NCBI GenBank assembly: GCA_027493935.1
Contig: JAOSJV010000010.1
Coordinates: forward strand, 62,001-126,000
DNA length: 64,000 nt
Source of the DNA: Burkholderiales bacterium
Lineage (GTDB): Bacteria; Pseudomonadota; Gammaproteobacteria; Burkholderiales; SG8-39
Reading direction: 5' to 3'
The notes beneath the pieces are model-generated. The model saw only the letters and a program-made list of their open reading frames with translations, did no database searches and had not been told where the DNA came from. The translations under genes were made by a program, and so were the position numbers. Below, in pieces: positions 1 through 9,195 of the stretch. The stretch's first letter is position 1. Every line of letters begins with the position of its first letter.

Positions 1-45
1 CGGCTTCGTGATGCATTGAACCGACTCTCGATAGGAGGCAGCGAC

Positions 46-600
46 ATGAGCGATACTGCAGTCAAGGCCAAGGCGAGCGGGGCGCAGCCCGCGCGGTCGT
101 GGGAGCGTCCGGCGGACGCGAGTTTCGCCGAGTGGATGGAGTCGCGCGTCGCGCGGCTCGCCACGCGCAAGTACGACTGGAACGCGCTCAAGTTCCAGGC
201 CGACTACGATTCGAAGTACCGCCGCGCGCAGATGCGCTACGTCGGTACCGGCGGCACCGGCGTCGCGGCCGACGCGAACGTGGTGCCCGCCGAGCACTTC
301 ACGTTCTCGACCATGCTGCTGCCGGCCGGCGCCGAGGGGCCGATGCACATCCACACCGACGTGGAAGAGATCTTCTTCCTGATCCGCGGCAGGGTGAAGG
401 TGATGTGCGAGAAGGACGGTGAGCGCTGGGAGTCCGTGATCACCGACCGCGACCTGATTTCGATCCCGCCGGGGGTGTACCGCGGCGAGATCAACATCGG
501 CGAGGAGGACGCACTGATGTGCGTCATGCTCGGCTCGCCGCGCCCGATCACGCCGACCTACCCGCCGGACCATCCGCTGGCGAAGATCAAACGGCCGTGA
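46..600 (+). CDS. Cupin-domain protein
   Basis: A 184-residue single-domain cupin. The first cupin motif is visible as MHIHTDVEEIFFLIRG (roughly residues 103-118), with two His and a Glu as likely metal ligands, and the second half carries the typical IPPGVYRGEI turn. The ATG at 46 is chosen over a TTG at 16 because a perfect AGGAGG lies at 33-38, inside the longer reading. It overlaps the next gene by GTGA and opens a run of catabolic genes. Cupins in such clusters are often small dioxygenases, isomerases or decarboxylases; the substrate cannot be read from the sequence. The cluster may continue upstream of base 1. Confidence 0.8.
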   Translation: MSDTAVKAKASGAQPARSWERPADASFAEWMESRVARLATRKYDWNALKFQADYDSKYRRAQMRYVGTGGTGVAADANVVPAEHFTFSTMLLPAGAEGPMHIHTDVEEIFFLIRGRVKVMCEKDGERWESVITDRDLISIPPGVYRGEINIGEEDALMCVMLGSPRPITPTYPPDHPLAKIKRP

Positions 601-1457
601 GCGACCTCACCGCGTCCCGCGTCGCGCGGCTCGTCGCCCGGTACCCGCTCGCGCGCGCCGCAACCGCGCTCGGCGAGGTCTCGTACCGGTCGGCGGGCGC
701 CGGCGCGGCGCTCGTCCTGCTGCACGGCATCGGCAGCCAGTCCGGCTCCTGGGCGCAGCAGCTCGCGGCGCTGGCCGACCGTCATCGGGTGGTCGCGTGG
801 GACGCGCCCGGCTACGGCGAGTCGGCGCCGCTCGCGCCGGCGGCGCCCACTGCGGCCGATTACGCGGCGCGGCTCGGGGACTTTCTCGACGCGCTCGGCA
901 TCGCGCGCGCGGTGCTCGTCGCGAGCTCGCTCGGGGCGCTGATGGCCGGCGCGTTCGCCGCGCGCTGGCCGGAGCGCGTCGCAGGCCTCGTGCTGCTCAA
1001 TCCTGCCGGCGGCTACGGGCTCGCGGAGCCGGCGGTGCGCGAGGCAAAGCTCGCGGCGCGGCTCGAACGGCTCGCAACGCTCGGCCCGGCCGGAATGGCG
1101 CGCAACCTGCCCGCCGGGATGCTGGCGCCGAAGGCCTCCGACACCGCGCGCGCGCTCGCGGCCTGGGGCCAGTCGAGCATCCAACCCCATGGCTACGCGC
1201 AGGCCGCGCGCATGCTGGCGAACGGCAGGCTCGCCGAGGACGCCGCGCGCTATGCCGGACCGGTGCTCGTGGTGGCCGCCGATGCGGACACCATCACGCC
1301 ACTGGCCGAGTGCCAGCGCATCGCCCGAGCGTTCCCGCGCGCGCGCTTCCGCATGGTCGAGGGCGCAGGCCATCTGTCCTACCTCGATTCGCCGGAGGTC
1401 GTGAACGACGCGGTCACCGAATTCGCGGCGCGCTGCGCCGAGGAGGCGCGCGCGTGA
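597..1457 (+). CDS. Alpha/beta hydrolase, possible C-C bond or ester hydrolase
   Basis: A 286-residue alpha/beta-hydrolase fold protein. The oxyanion region LLHGIGSQSGSW lies about 45 residues in. The nucleophile elbow reads A-S-S-L-G, with Ala in place of the usual first Gly of GxSxG. The acidic region is VVAADADTITP and the catalytic His is in GAGHLSYLDSPE near the C-terminus. It starts with GTG at 597, overlapping the cupin stop, and ends overlapping the IclR start, so translation is coupled. Beside an extradiol dioxygenase, hydrolysis of a meta-cleavage product is a reasonable guess, but an esterase or lactonase role is equally possible. Confidence 0.8.
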   Translation: MSDLTASRVARLVARYPLARAATALGEVSYRSAGAGAALVLLHGIGSQSGSWAQQLAALADRHRVVAWDAPGYGESAPLAPAAPTAADYAARLGDFLDALGIARAVLVASSLGALMAGAFAARWPERVAGLVLLNPAGGYGLAEPAVREAKLAARLERLATLGPAGMARNLPAGMLAPKASDTARALAAWGQSSIQPHGYAQAARMLANGRLAEDAARYAGPVLVVAADADTITPLAECQRIARAFPRARFRMVEGAGHLSYLDSPEVVNDAVTEFAARCAEEARA

Positions 1458-2233
1458 GCGAGCCCCGCTACAACGTGCCCGGCCTGGAGCGCGGTCTGCG
1501 GGTGCTCCAGCTCTTCGACCGACACCGCAAGGTGCTGGGCGCGGCCGAGATGGCGCGCGCGCTCGCGATCCCGCGCTCGACCGCCTTCCGCCTGGCGCAG
1601 ACGCTCGAGCATCTCGGCTACCTGCACCGCGAGGGTGACGCCTACCGCGTCGGCCCCGCCGTGCTGCGGCTCGGCTTCGAGTACCTCGCCTCGCTCGAGC
1701 TCACCGACCTCGCGCGCCCGATCCTCGAGCGCCTGCGCGACGAGAGCGGCTGCTCGGCCCAGCTCGTGATCCGCGACGGGCGTGACGTGGTGGTGGTGCT
1801 GAAGGCCGCCGCACCCTCGACCTTCGCAAGCAACGTCAACGTCGGCACGCGCATGCCGGCGCACGCCACGATTCTCGGCCGGGTGTTGCTGTGCGACGCG
1901 GACGATCGCACGCTCGCCGCGCTTTACCCGGAGAGCGCGCTGCCGCAGGTGTCGGCGAAGTCGCCGGAGAGCGTCGCCGAACTGAAGCGGCTGCTGCGCG
2001 AAGACCGCGCGCGCGGATATGCCGTGAGCGAGTCGTTCTTCGAGCAGGGGATCTCGGCGGTCGCGGCCCCGGTGCGCAACGAAACGGGCGCGATCGTCGC
2101 CGCGATCAGCATCACCGTCCAGCGGCCGACGCTCGAGCCGGCCGATCTGCGCGAGCGCCTCGCGCAGCAGGTGCTGCGTAGCGCCGGCGAGCTCTCGCAT
2201 CAGCTGAACTACCGGCCGGCCGCGGCGGCCTGA
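1454..2233 (+). CDS. IclR-family transcriptional regulator
   Basis: A 259-residue regulator with an N-terminal winged helix-turn-helix (GLERGLRVLQLFD to STAFRLAQTLEHLGYL, residues about 8-60) and the C-terminal IclR effector domain (TRMPAHATILGRVLL, GYAVSESFFEQGISAVAAPV). The GTG start overlaps the hydrolase stop in a GTGA. IclR proteins commonly control aromatic-acid catabolic operons in response to a pathway acid. Here the regulator sits inside the operon it probably controls, which would allow autoregulation. No operator could be identified because the genes are overlapping and no upstream non-coding region is available. Confidence 0.9.
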   Translation: MSEPRYNVPGLERGLRVLQLFDRHRKVLGAAEMARALAIPRSTAFRLAQTLEHLGYLHREGDAYRVGPAVLRLGFEYLASLELTDLARPILERLRDESGCSAQLVIRDGRDVVVVLKAAAPSTFASNVNVGTRMPAHATILGRVLLCDADDRTLAALYPESALPQVSAKSPESVAELKRLLREDRARGYAVSESFFEQGISAVAAPVRNETGAIVAAISITVQRPTLEPADLRERLAQQVLRSAGELSHQLNYRPAAAA

Positions 2234-2250
2234 CGATACAACGAGGAGCC

Positions 2251-3977
2251 GTGTCGATGCTGCAAGAAGACATGCCCGACGTGGCCGACCAGGGACCGGA
2301 CGGCCGGCGCGCAACAGTCGGCGAGATCGTCGCCCGGTTCCTCGAGCACTGCGGCGTGCGGGCGGCGTTCGGCGTGATCTCGATCCACAACATGCCGATC
2401 CTGGACGCCTTCGGCCGCCGCGCAGCCGCCGCCGCCTCGGCCGGCCGCCCGGCACCCATCCGCTTCGTGCCGGCGCGCAGCGAGCCCGGCGCGGTCAACA
2501 TGGCCGATGCGTACGCGCGCGTCGCCGAGCGGATCGCCGTTGCCGTCACGAGCACCGGCACCGCTGCCGGCAACGCCTGCGGCGCCATGGTCGAGGCGTT
2601 CACCGCCGGGACCCCGCTGCTGCACATCACCGGCCAGATCGAGGTGCCCTATCTGGATCGCGATCTCGGCTACATTCACGAGGCGCCCGAGCAGCTCGAG
2701 ATGCTGCGCGCGGTCTCGAAGGCCGCCTACCGCGTGCACAGCGCCGAGACGGCGCTCGGCACGCTGCGCGAGGCGGTCAAGGTGGCGTTGACGGCACCGC
2801 GCGGACCGGTGAGCGTCGAGATTCCGATCGACATCCAGGCGACCGAGATCGCGCTGCCGGTCTCCTTCGCGCCGGCCGAGGTTCCGGTAGCGCTGCCCGC
2901 GGCCGCCGAGCTCGATGCGCTCGCGGAGCGGCTCGCGCATGCGAAGCGGCCGCTGCTCTGGCTGGGGGCGGCGCCCGCCACGCCGGTGAGGCGGTGCGCC
3001 GCCTGCTCGATCTCGGCTTCGGCGTCGTCACGAGCGTCCAGGGGCGCGGCATCGTGCCCGAGGACGACCCGCGCTCGCTCGGCGCGTTCAATCTGCACGA
3101 GCCGGCGGAGCGCTTCTATGGCACCTGTGACGCGATGCTCGTAGTCGGCTCGCGTCTGCGCAGCAACGAGACGCTGACGTACAAGCTCGCCCTGCCGCGG
3201 CCGCTCTTCCGGATCGACGCGGACCCGCAGCAGCAAGGCCGCTGCTACGCCGACGAGCTGTTCGTCTGCGGGGACAGCGCCGCGGCGCTCGCCGGACTGG
3301 CCGACCGCCTCGCCGGGCGGCTGCGTGTCGACGCGGCGTTCGCGCGCGACCTCGCCGCTGCGCGCGCCGCGGCCGAAAAGCTCGTCGCCGAAGGCCTCGG
3401 TCCGTACGCCGCGCTCGTCGCGGAGCTGCAACGCGCGGCCGGCCGCGACTTCGTCTGGGTCCGGGACGTGACGGTCTCGAACAGCACGTGGGGCAACCGT
3501 GCGCTGCGCATCTTCGGCCCGCGCGACGGCGTGCATGCGCTCGGCGGCGGCATCGGCCAGGGCGTGCAGATGGCGATCGGGGCCGCGCTCGCCGCGGGCG
3601 AGCGCAGGACCTTCTGCCTCGTCGGCGACGGCGGCCTCCAGGTGAACATCGGTGAACTCGCGACGCTGGTCCAGGAGCGCGCGAACGTGACGGTGCTGCT
3701 GATGAACGACCGCGGCTACGGCGTGATCCGCAACATCCAGGACGCGCACTACGGCGGGCGCCGCTACTATGTCGACCTGCACACGCCCGACTTCGCCGCC
3801 CTGGCGGGCTCGATCGGCCTGCCGTTTCGGCGCGTCTCCGACCTCGCCCGCCTCGGCGGCGCGCTCGGCGAGACCCTGGCCGCCCCCGGTCCGGCGCTGG
3901 TCGAGCTCGACATGGCCGCCATCGGGCCGTTCGCAAGAGCATTTTCCGGCCCGCCGGCGCGCAAGGTGGAGGCGTGA
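2251..3977 (+). CDS. Thiamine-diphosphate-dependent enzyme, acetolactate synthase/2-oxoacid decarboxylase family (frameshifted)
   Basis: About 575 residues when read through one break. Visible parts are the N-terminal pyrimidine-binding domain with its catalytic-type Glu (RSEPGAVNMADAYAR), a central domain, and the C-terminal diphosphate domain with GDGGLQVNIGELATL and, about 26 residues on, a LMNDRGYG metal motif. The reading frame breaks at a G5 run at 2964-2968. One additional G restores WLGGGARHAGEAVRRLLDLG and joins both halves exactly. The start is GTG 2251 or ATG 2257, preceded by GAGGAG. Members either carboligate or decarboxylate 2-oxo acids. With an aldehyde dehydrogenase two genes downstream, decarboxylation of a ring-cleavage 2-oxo acid to an aldehyde is my inference. 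Confidence 0.82.
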
Positions 3978-4786
3978 GCGACCCGGCGGTCAAGCGCGCG
4001 CTCGTCATCGGGTGCGGGGCGATCGGGCGGTTCGTGCTGCAGGCGCTCGCGAGCGATGCGGCGGTCGCCGTCACGCATCTGCTCGAGCGCGCTGCGCGCA
4101 AGGACGCGCTCGCCCGGTCCCTCAGAGGCCGGCCGCACGTGATCAGCGCGCTCTCCGAGCTCGACGCGCCGATCGACTGCGCGCTCGAGTGCGCAGGCCA
4201 CGGCGCGGTGGCGGACCACGTGCCGCAGCTCCTCGAGCGCGGCGTGAACGTCGCGCTAGTGTCGGTCGGCGCGCTCGCCGCGCCAGGGCTTCCGGAGCGG
4301 CTCGAAGCGGCGGCGCGCACCGGCGGGGCCCAGCTCACGCTCGTCTCGGGCGCGGTCGGCGGACTCGACGCGATCGCCGCGGCGCGCGTCGGCGGCCTCG
4401 AAGAGGTCGTCTACACCGGCCGCAAGCCCCCGCTCGGCTGGCGCGGCTCGCCAGCCGAGGAGCGCGTCAACCTCGACGCGCTCACGCAGGCGGCGGTGAT
4501 CTTCGAGGGCACCGCCCGCGACGCCGCCCGTCTGTATCCGAAGAACGCGAACGTCGCGGCAACCGTCTCGCTTGCCGGCCTCGGGCTCGAGCGCACGCGC
4601 GTCAAACTCGTCGCCGATCCCGCGGTCTCCCGGAACGTGCACCAGGTCGCCGCGCGAGGCGCCTTCGGCGAGCTGGATATCGTGCTCTCGGGTCGGCCGC
4701 TGCCGGACAACCCTAAGACGTCCTCGCTCGCAGCCTACGCCGCGGTCCGCGCGCTGCGCGATTTCGCCGTGCCGGTCCGCTGCTGA
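3974..4786 (+). CDS. nadX: Aspartate dehydrogenase family protein
   Basis: A 270-residue NAD(P)-dependent dehydrogenase. The Rossmann loop GCGAIG is near residue 13. The family core SGAVGGLDAI, the NVHQVA segment with the catalytic-type His, and the C-terminal NPKTSSLAAYA substrate loop match NadX-type L-aspartate dehydrogenases (usual length about 265). GTG start, GTGA overlap with the preceding gene. Known NadX enzymes interconvert aspartate and iminoaspartate/oxaloacetate. No nadA or nadC is adjacent here; instead it is embedded in a ring-cleavage cluster, so it more likely handles an amino or imino intermediate of that pathway. That reassignment is inference. Confidence 0.88.
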   Translation: MSDPAVKRALVIGCGAIGRFVLQALASDAAVAVTHLLERAARKDALARSLRGRPHVISALSELDAPIDCALECAGHGAVADHVPQLLERGVNVALVSVGALAAPGLPERLEAAARTGGAQLTLVSGAVGGLDAIAAARVGGLEEVVYTGRKPPLGWRGSPAEERVNLDALTQAAVIFEGTARDAARLYPKNANVAATVSLAGLGLERTRVKLVADPAVSRNVHQVAARGAFGELDIVLSGRPLPDNPKTSSLAAYAAVRALRDFAVPVRC

Positions 4787-4801
4787 CTCCCGGGGGCAGA
4801 G

Positions 4802-6271
4802 ATGACTCGAGTGATGCCGATTCTGGTGGGCGGCGAGTGGCGCCGCGGGGGCGGCGACGTGTACGCCTCCCGCTATCCGGCCGACGACAGCGTGACCGCG
4901 CAGCTCGCCGCGGCGACCGCGGCCGACGCCGACGAGGCGATCCGCGTCGCCGACGCCGCCTGGCGGCGTTCCGAGTGGCGCGATCTCGCGCCGCACGCGC
5001 GCGCCGCGATCCTCTACCGCATCGGCGCGCTCATCCGCGAGCGGGCGGAAGAGCTCGCGCACCTGCAGCGGCGCGACAACGGCAAGCCGATCGGCGAGAC
5101 GCGCGCGCTGGTCGCGAGCGCGGCCGCCACGTTCCAGTTCTTCGCCGCGGCGTGCGAGACGCTCGAGGAGACGCTGACCCCGCCGCGCGGCGACTACCTC
5201 ACGATGAGCGTCCACGAGCCGCTCGGCGTCGTCGCAGCGATCACGCCGTGGAACTCGCCGATCGCGAGCGAGGCGCAGAAGCTCGCCCCGGCGCTCGCCG
5301 CCGGCGACGCGGTGATCGTCAAGCCTGCCGAAGTGACGCCGCTCGCCGCGCTCGAGCTCGGCCGGATCTGCGGCGAGGCCGGCGTGCCGAAGGGCGTGGT
5401 GAGCGTGCTCCCGGGCAAGGGCTCGGTCGTCGGCGACGCGATCGTGCGCCACCCGCTGGTGAAGAAGGTGTCCTTCACCGGCGGCACGGCCACCGGCCGT
5501 GCGCTCGCCGCGATCGCCGCCGAGAAGCTGATGCCGGTCACGCTCGAGCTCGGCGGCAAGTCACCGACGATCGTCTTCGAGGATGCCGACCTCGACCACG
5601 CGGTGAACGGCGTGCTGTTCGGTATCTTCAGCTCTTCGGGCGAGTCGTGCATCGCCGGTTCGCGCCTGTTCGTGCACGAGGCGATCCGCGCCGAGTTTCT
5701 CGAGCGGCTCGTCGCGAAGGCGGCGGCGCTGCGCGTCGGCGACCCGGCCGACCCGCGCACGCAGATGGGGCCGCTCGTCACGGCGCAGCACCGCGAATCG
5801 ATCGAGCGCTACGTCCAGCTCGGGCGCGACGAGGGCGGGCGTGTGCTCGCCGGCGGCGAGCGGCCGCGCGGCGGCATCTACGACGCCGGCTGGTTCTACC
5901 AGCCGACGATCCTCGACGGCCTCTCGAACCGCGCGCGCATCTGCCAGGAGGAGATCTTCGGGCCGGTGCTGGTGGTGCTCGCGTTCCGCGACGAGGAGGA
6001 GCTCCTCGCGCAGGCGAACGACAGCGTCTACGGGCTCGCCGCCGGCATCTGGACCCGCGACTACAAGCGGGCCTGGCGGGTCGCGCGCCGGCTCGAGTCC
6101 GGCACCGTCTGGATCAACACCTACAAGCAATTCTCGGCCTCGACGCCGTTCAGCGGCGTCAAGCAAAGCGGCCTCGGCGTCGAGAAGGGCCGCCTCGGCA
6201 TCCTCCAGTACAAGCACCAGAAGAGCCTCTACTGGGGCCTGAACACGCAACCGCTGCCCTGGGCAGAGTGA
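4802..6271 (+). CDS. Aldehyde dehydrogenase (NAD(P)-dependent)
   Basis: A full-length 489-residue aldehyde dehydrogenase. It has ITPWNSP in the nucleotide-binding domain, the general-base Glu in LELGGKSP (about residue 254) and the catalytic Cys in SSGESCIAGSR (about residue 288), followed by the conserved EEIFGPVL and FGVKQSG-type (FSGVKQSGLG) signatures. It probably oxidises a semialdehyde or aldehyde formed by the upstream thiamine enzyme or by ring cleavage. It resembles hydroxymuconic or aminomuconic semialdehyde dehydrogenases in context, but sequence alone does not fix the substrate. A ggggcag element sits just upstream of the ATG. Confidence 0.92.
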   Translation: MTRVMPILVGGEWRRGGGDVYASRYPADDSVTAQLAAATAADADEAIRVADAAWRRSEWRDLAPHARAAILYRIGALIRERAEELAHLQRRDNGKPIGETRALVASAAATFQFFAAACETLEETLTPPRGDYLTMSVHEPLGVVAAITPWNSPIASEAQKLAPALAAGDAVIVKPAEVTPLAALELGRICGEAGVPKGVVSVLPGKGSVVGDAIVRHPLVKKVSFTGGTATGRALAAIAAEKLMPVTLELGGKSPTIVFEDADLDHAVNGVLFGIFSSSGESCIAGSRLFVHEAIRAEFLERLVAKAAALRVGDPADPRTQMGPLVTAQHRESIERYVQLGRDEGGRVLAGGERPRGGIYDAGWFYQPTILDGLSNRARICQEEIFGPVLVVLAFRDEEELLAQANDSVYGLAAGIWTRDYKRAWRVARRLESGTVWINTYKQFSASTPFSGVKQSGLGVEKGRLGILQYKHQKSLYWGLNTQPLPWAE

Positions 6272-6281
6272 GGTGTCTCCG

Positions 6282-7211
6282 ATGAGCATCCTGGGTATCG
6301 ACCGCATCACCTACGGCGTCGAGGACCTCGCCGAGTGCCGCCGCTTCTTGCTCGACTGGGGCCTGAAGCTCGTCGAGGAATCGCCAGAAGCGGCTGCGTT
6401 CGAGACGCTGAACGGCTGCGAGGTGCACGTCCGGCGCATCGACGATCCGTCGCTGCCGGCGCCGATCGAGGCGGGATCGACCTTGCGGCAGGTGCTCTGG
6501 GGCACCGAGTCCACCGCCGACCTCGAGCGGCTGCGCGCCGCGCTCGGCGGCGAGGGCAAGTGGTCTGCCGCCGAGGCGACGCTGTACACGACCGACGCGA
6601 ACGGGCTCGGACTCGGTTTTCGGGCGACGCGCAAGCGCCCGATCGACGTGCAGGGCGTGCCGATCAACGCGTGGGGTACGCCCGGGCGCGGCGTGAACCG
6701 CAGGAGCACGTTCTACGAGCGCGCCACGCCGGTCGAAGTCGGGCACGTCGTCTTCTTCACCGACCGCCTCGCCGAGGCGGAGCGCTTCTACGTCGAGCGC
6801 CTCGGCTTTCGCGTTTCGGACCGCTATCCGGGCCGCGGCGTCTTCCTGCGCTGCGCGCCGGACGGCGGCCACCACGATCTCTTCCTGCTGCAGCCGCCGG
6901 CGGCGAAGCGCGGCCTCAACCACGTGGCGTTCACCGTGCGCGACATCCACGAGGTATTCGGCGGCGGTCTGCACATCAGCCGCCGCGGCTGGGAGACCGA
7001 GATCGGACCCGGCCGCCATCCGATCTCCTCGGCTTACTTCTGGTACGTGAAGAACCCGGCCGGCGGGTTGGCCGAGTACTACTCGGACGAGGACCAGCTC
7101 GACGCCGCCTGGGAGCCGCGCGAATTCCAGCAAACGCCGGAGATGTTCGCCGAGTGGGCGGTGATCGGCGGCGTCGACGGGAAATCGCGCCGCGCGCGCC
7201 GGGCGCCGTGA
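6282..7211 (+). CDS. VOC-superfamily extradiol (catechol 2,3-) dioxygenase
   Basis: A 309-residue, two-module vicinal-oxygen-chelate protein of type I extradiol dioxygenase size. The C-terminal module shows the three metal ligands expected for Fe(II): His in VEVGHVVFF, His in GLNHVAFTV and Glu in GLAEYYSDED. The N-terminal module is degenerate, as usual. ATG 6282 is preferred over GTG 6273 because a gtgagg element precedes it at good spacing. It ends in a GTGA overlap with the reductase. It is likely the ring-opening step of this operon. A second, different extradiol enzyme is encoded at 36297-37151. Confidence 0.88.
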   Translation: MSILGIDRITYGVEDLAECRRFLLDWGLKLVEESPEAAAFETLNGCEVHVRRIDDPSLPAPIEAGSTLRQVLWGTESTADLERLRAALGGEGKWSAAEATLYTTDANGLGLGFRATRKRPIDVQGVPINAWGTPGRGVNRRSTFYERATPVEVGHVVFFTDRLAEAERFYVERLGFRVSDRYPGRGVFLRCAPDGGHHDLFLLQPPAAKRGLNHVAFTVRDIHEVFGGGLHISRRGWETEIGPGRHPISSAYFWYVKNPAGGLAEYYSDEDQLDAAWEPREFQQTPEMFAEWAVIGGVDGKSRRARRAP

Positions 7212-8450
7212 CCGCGCCGCAGTCGATCGTGATCGTCGGCGCCGGCCAGGCCGGCGGCTGGGCGGCGAGGACGCTGCGGGCGGCGGGTTTCGCGGGCCGT
7301 ATCACGGTTGTCGGCGACGAACCGCATCCGCCGCACGAGCGGCCGCCGCTCTCGAAGGCGGTGCTCGCCGGCGCGAGCGAGCCGGCGGTGTGTCACCTCT
7401 TCAAGCCCGAGGCGCTGGCCGCGCTCGGCCTCGACCGCGCGGCGCGGGAGCGCGCGACGGCGATCGACCGGGCAGCGCGCGTCGTGCTCACCGACCGCGG
7501 CCGCCGCCTCGGCTACGACCGCCTGCTCATCGCCACGGGCAGCCGCGTGCGGCAGCTCGCCGTACCGGGCGCGGATCGGCCCGAGGTGCACTACCTGCGC
7601 ACGATCGCCGACGCGCTCGCGCTGCGCGAGCGGCTCGTCGAAGGCAGGCGGCTGCTCGTGGTCGGCGGCGGCTGGATCGGGCTCGAGGCGGCGGCGACCG
7701 CGCGCAAACGCGGCGTCGCCGTTGCCGTGCTGGAAGCGGCGGACCGGCTGTGCGCGCGGGCCGTGCCCGCCGAGGTCGCCACCTTCCTCGCGCGCCTGCA
7801 TGCATCACACGGCGTCGAGGTGCGCCTCGGCGCGAAGCTCGACCGGTTCGAGCCGGCTTGCGGTGGCGGCATCGATGCGGTGCTCGCGGACGGAACGCGT
7901 GTCGCGGCCGACACGGTGCTCGTCGGCGTCGGCATCGTGCCTAATGTCGAGCTGGCGCGCGAGGCGGGGCTCGAGGTCGCGAACGGCATCGTCGTCGACG
8001 ATCAGGGCCGCACGTCCGACCCCGACATCTTCGCGGCGGGCGATGTGACCGACCTGCCCGCGGCGCGGCTCGGTCGCCGCGTGCGGCTCGAGTCGTGGCA
8101 GAACGCGCAGGAGCAGGCGATGGTCGCGGCGAAAGCCTTGCTGGGCGGCGACGCGCGCTACGACCCCCTGCCCTGGTTCTGGTCGGACCAGTACGACGCG
8201 AACATCCAGGTGCTCGGCATGCCCGAACGCTGGCCGGCGGGCGTCGTGCGCGGCGATCCGGCCGGGACGAGCTTCAGCCTGTTCTATCTGCGTCCCGATG
8301 CCGTGCCCGACGGTGAGGCGGCAATTGAGGCGGTGGTGTCGATCAACGCACCGCGCGACCTGCGCGCGGCGCGGCGCTTGATCGAGCAGGGGCCGTCCGG
8401 TGCGTGCGCGGACGCTCGCCGACCTGCAGAGCAACCTTCAGAAACTGTAG
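7208..8450 (+). CDS. FAD-dependent ferredoxin reductase, BphA4/ThcD type (frameshifted near 3' end)
   Basis: About 413 residues. FAD-binding GAGQAGG is at the N-terminus, the NAD-binding VVGGGWIGLEAA lies around residue 155, and a second FAD motif is DIFAAGDVTD. A reductase C-terminal domain follows (PWFWSDQYDANIQVLG). An extra G in the G4 run at 8389-8392 shifts the last 20 codons; removing it gives the natural ending ADLQSNLQKL and a TAG at 8448-8450. Such reductases feed electrons through a ferredoxin to Rieske ring-hydroxylating oxygenases. Neither an oxygenase nor a ferredoxin is in the window, so I expect them upstream. Confidence 0.87.
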
Positions 8451-8465
8451 AGCCCTGCCGCCGGC

Positions 8466-8930
8466 TCAGGCCGCGGGCGCCGCGGTGCTCTCCTTGGCCG
8501 GGCCGCGCACGATCAGCACGCTGCACGGCGCGTAGTCGAGCAGCGTCGCGCCGACCGAACCGCTCCACCAGCGTGCCGCGAACGACTGCTTCTGGCGGTG
8601 TCCGACCACGATCAGGTCGCACTTGAGATCGCGCGCGGTGCGGCAGATCTCGTCGACCGGCTCGCCGACCGCGAGGTGGCCCTGGACCGTGAAGCCGCGC
8701 TCCTTGAGGCTCGCGAGGCCCTCTTCCAGCACCTCCTGCATCCGCTTCTTCTCCTCCTCGATCAGCTCCTCGGGCAGGAAGCCCTCGGTCAGGAACATGC
8801 TCGACGGCATCGTCGCGACGGCGAGGAGATGGGTCTCGGCCTTCGCGAACGACGCGATGTCCGCGCACTCGGTCAGCGCCGCGCGCCCCTCCCGGGTCCC
8901 GTTGTAGGCCATCAGAATCCGGCTGTACAT
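8466..8930 (-). CDS. Universal stress protein (UspA family)
   Basis: A 154-residue single UspA domain. It begins YSRILMAYNGT and carries the ATP-binding-type signature G-x2-(x9)-G-S in VGHRQKQSFAARWWSGSVG, then ends with the typical SVLIVRG strand. It is monocistronic and convergent with the ferredoxin reductase, with only 15 bases between stops. USPs bind ATP and help survival under stress; the partner is unknown. The ATG at 8930 follows a purine-rich tract (ggagggcg on the minus strand). Confidence 0.92.
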   Translation of the reverse strand: MYSRILMAYNGTREGRAALTECADIASFAKAETHLLAVATMPSSMFLTEGFLPEELIEEEKKRMQEVLEEGLASLKERGFTVQGHLAVGEPVDEICRTARDLKCDLIVVGHRQKQSFAARWWSGSVGATLLDYAPCSVLIVRGPAKESTAAPAA

Positions 8931-9195
8931 GGCTTGCGCCCTCCTATGGTTGAATCGCCCGAGCGTCTGGCGCGTGCGGCCCTGGCGTGGGACCGCGGTT
9001 CTGCGCCGGGGCGCTGCCGCCCCTCACGCTGCGGACGGGCTGCCGTGGCTCGGCCGCAACCGCCGGAATTGTGCCAGATCGGCATGGCGGCGCGACGGTC
9101 GTAATACAATCGGCCGCGAAAGCCGGACGGACGGACAAGACGAGGCGGGCGGGGAAATGGTAGCCGGGACTTCTGGGCGGGAGACGGTCCCCGAC

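Noticed and set aside
558..1373. Long Arg-rich antisense frames opposite many genes, for example at 558-1373 and 1379-2455 minus
   Set aside because: They show the Arg/Ala/Gly-rich, motif-free composition of shadow frames in very GC-rich DNA and lie opposite well-recognised genes.
9101..9110. gtaatacaat as a promoter for the hydroxyacyl-CoA dehydrogenase
   Set aside because: TACAAT is a fair -10 but no -35 hexamer lies at 16-18 bases, so I do not list it as a feature.
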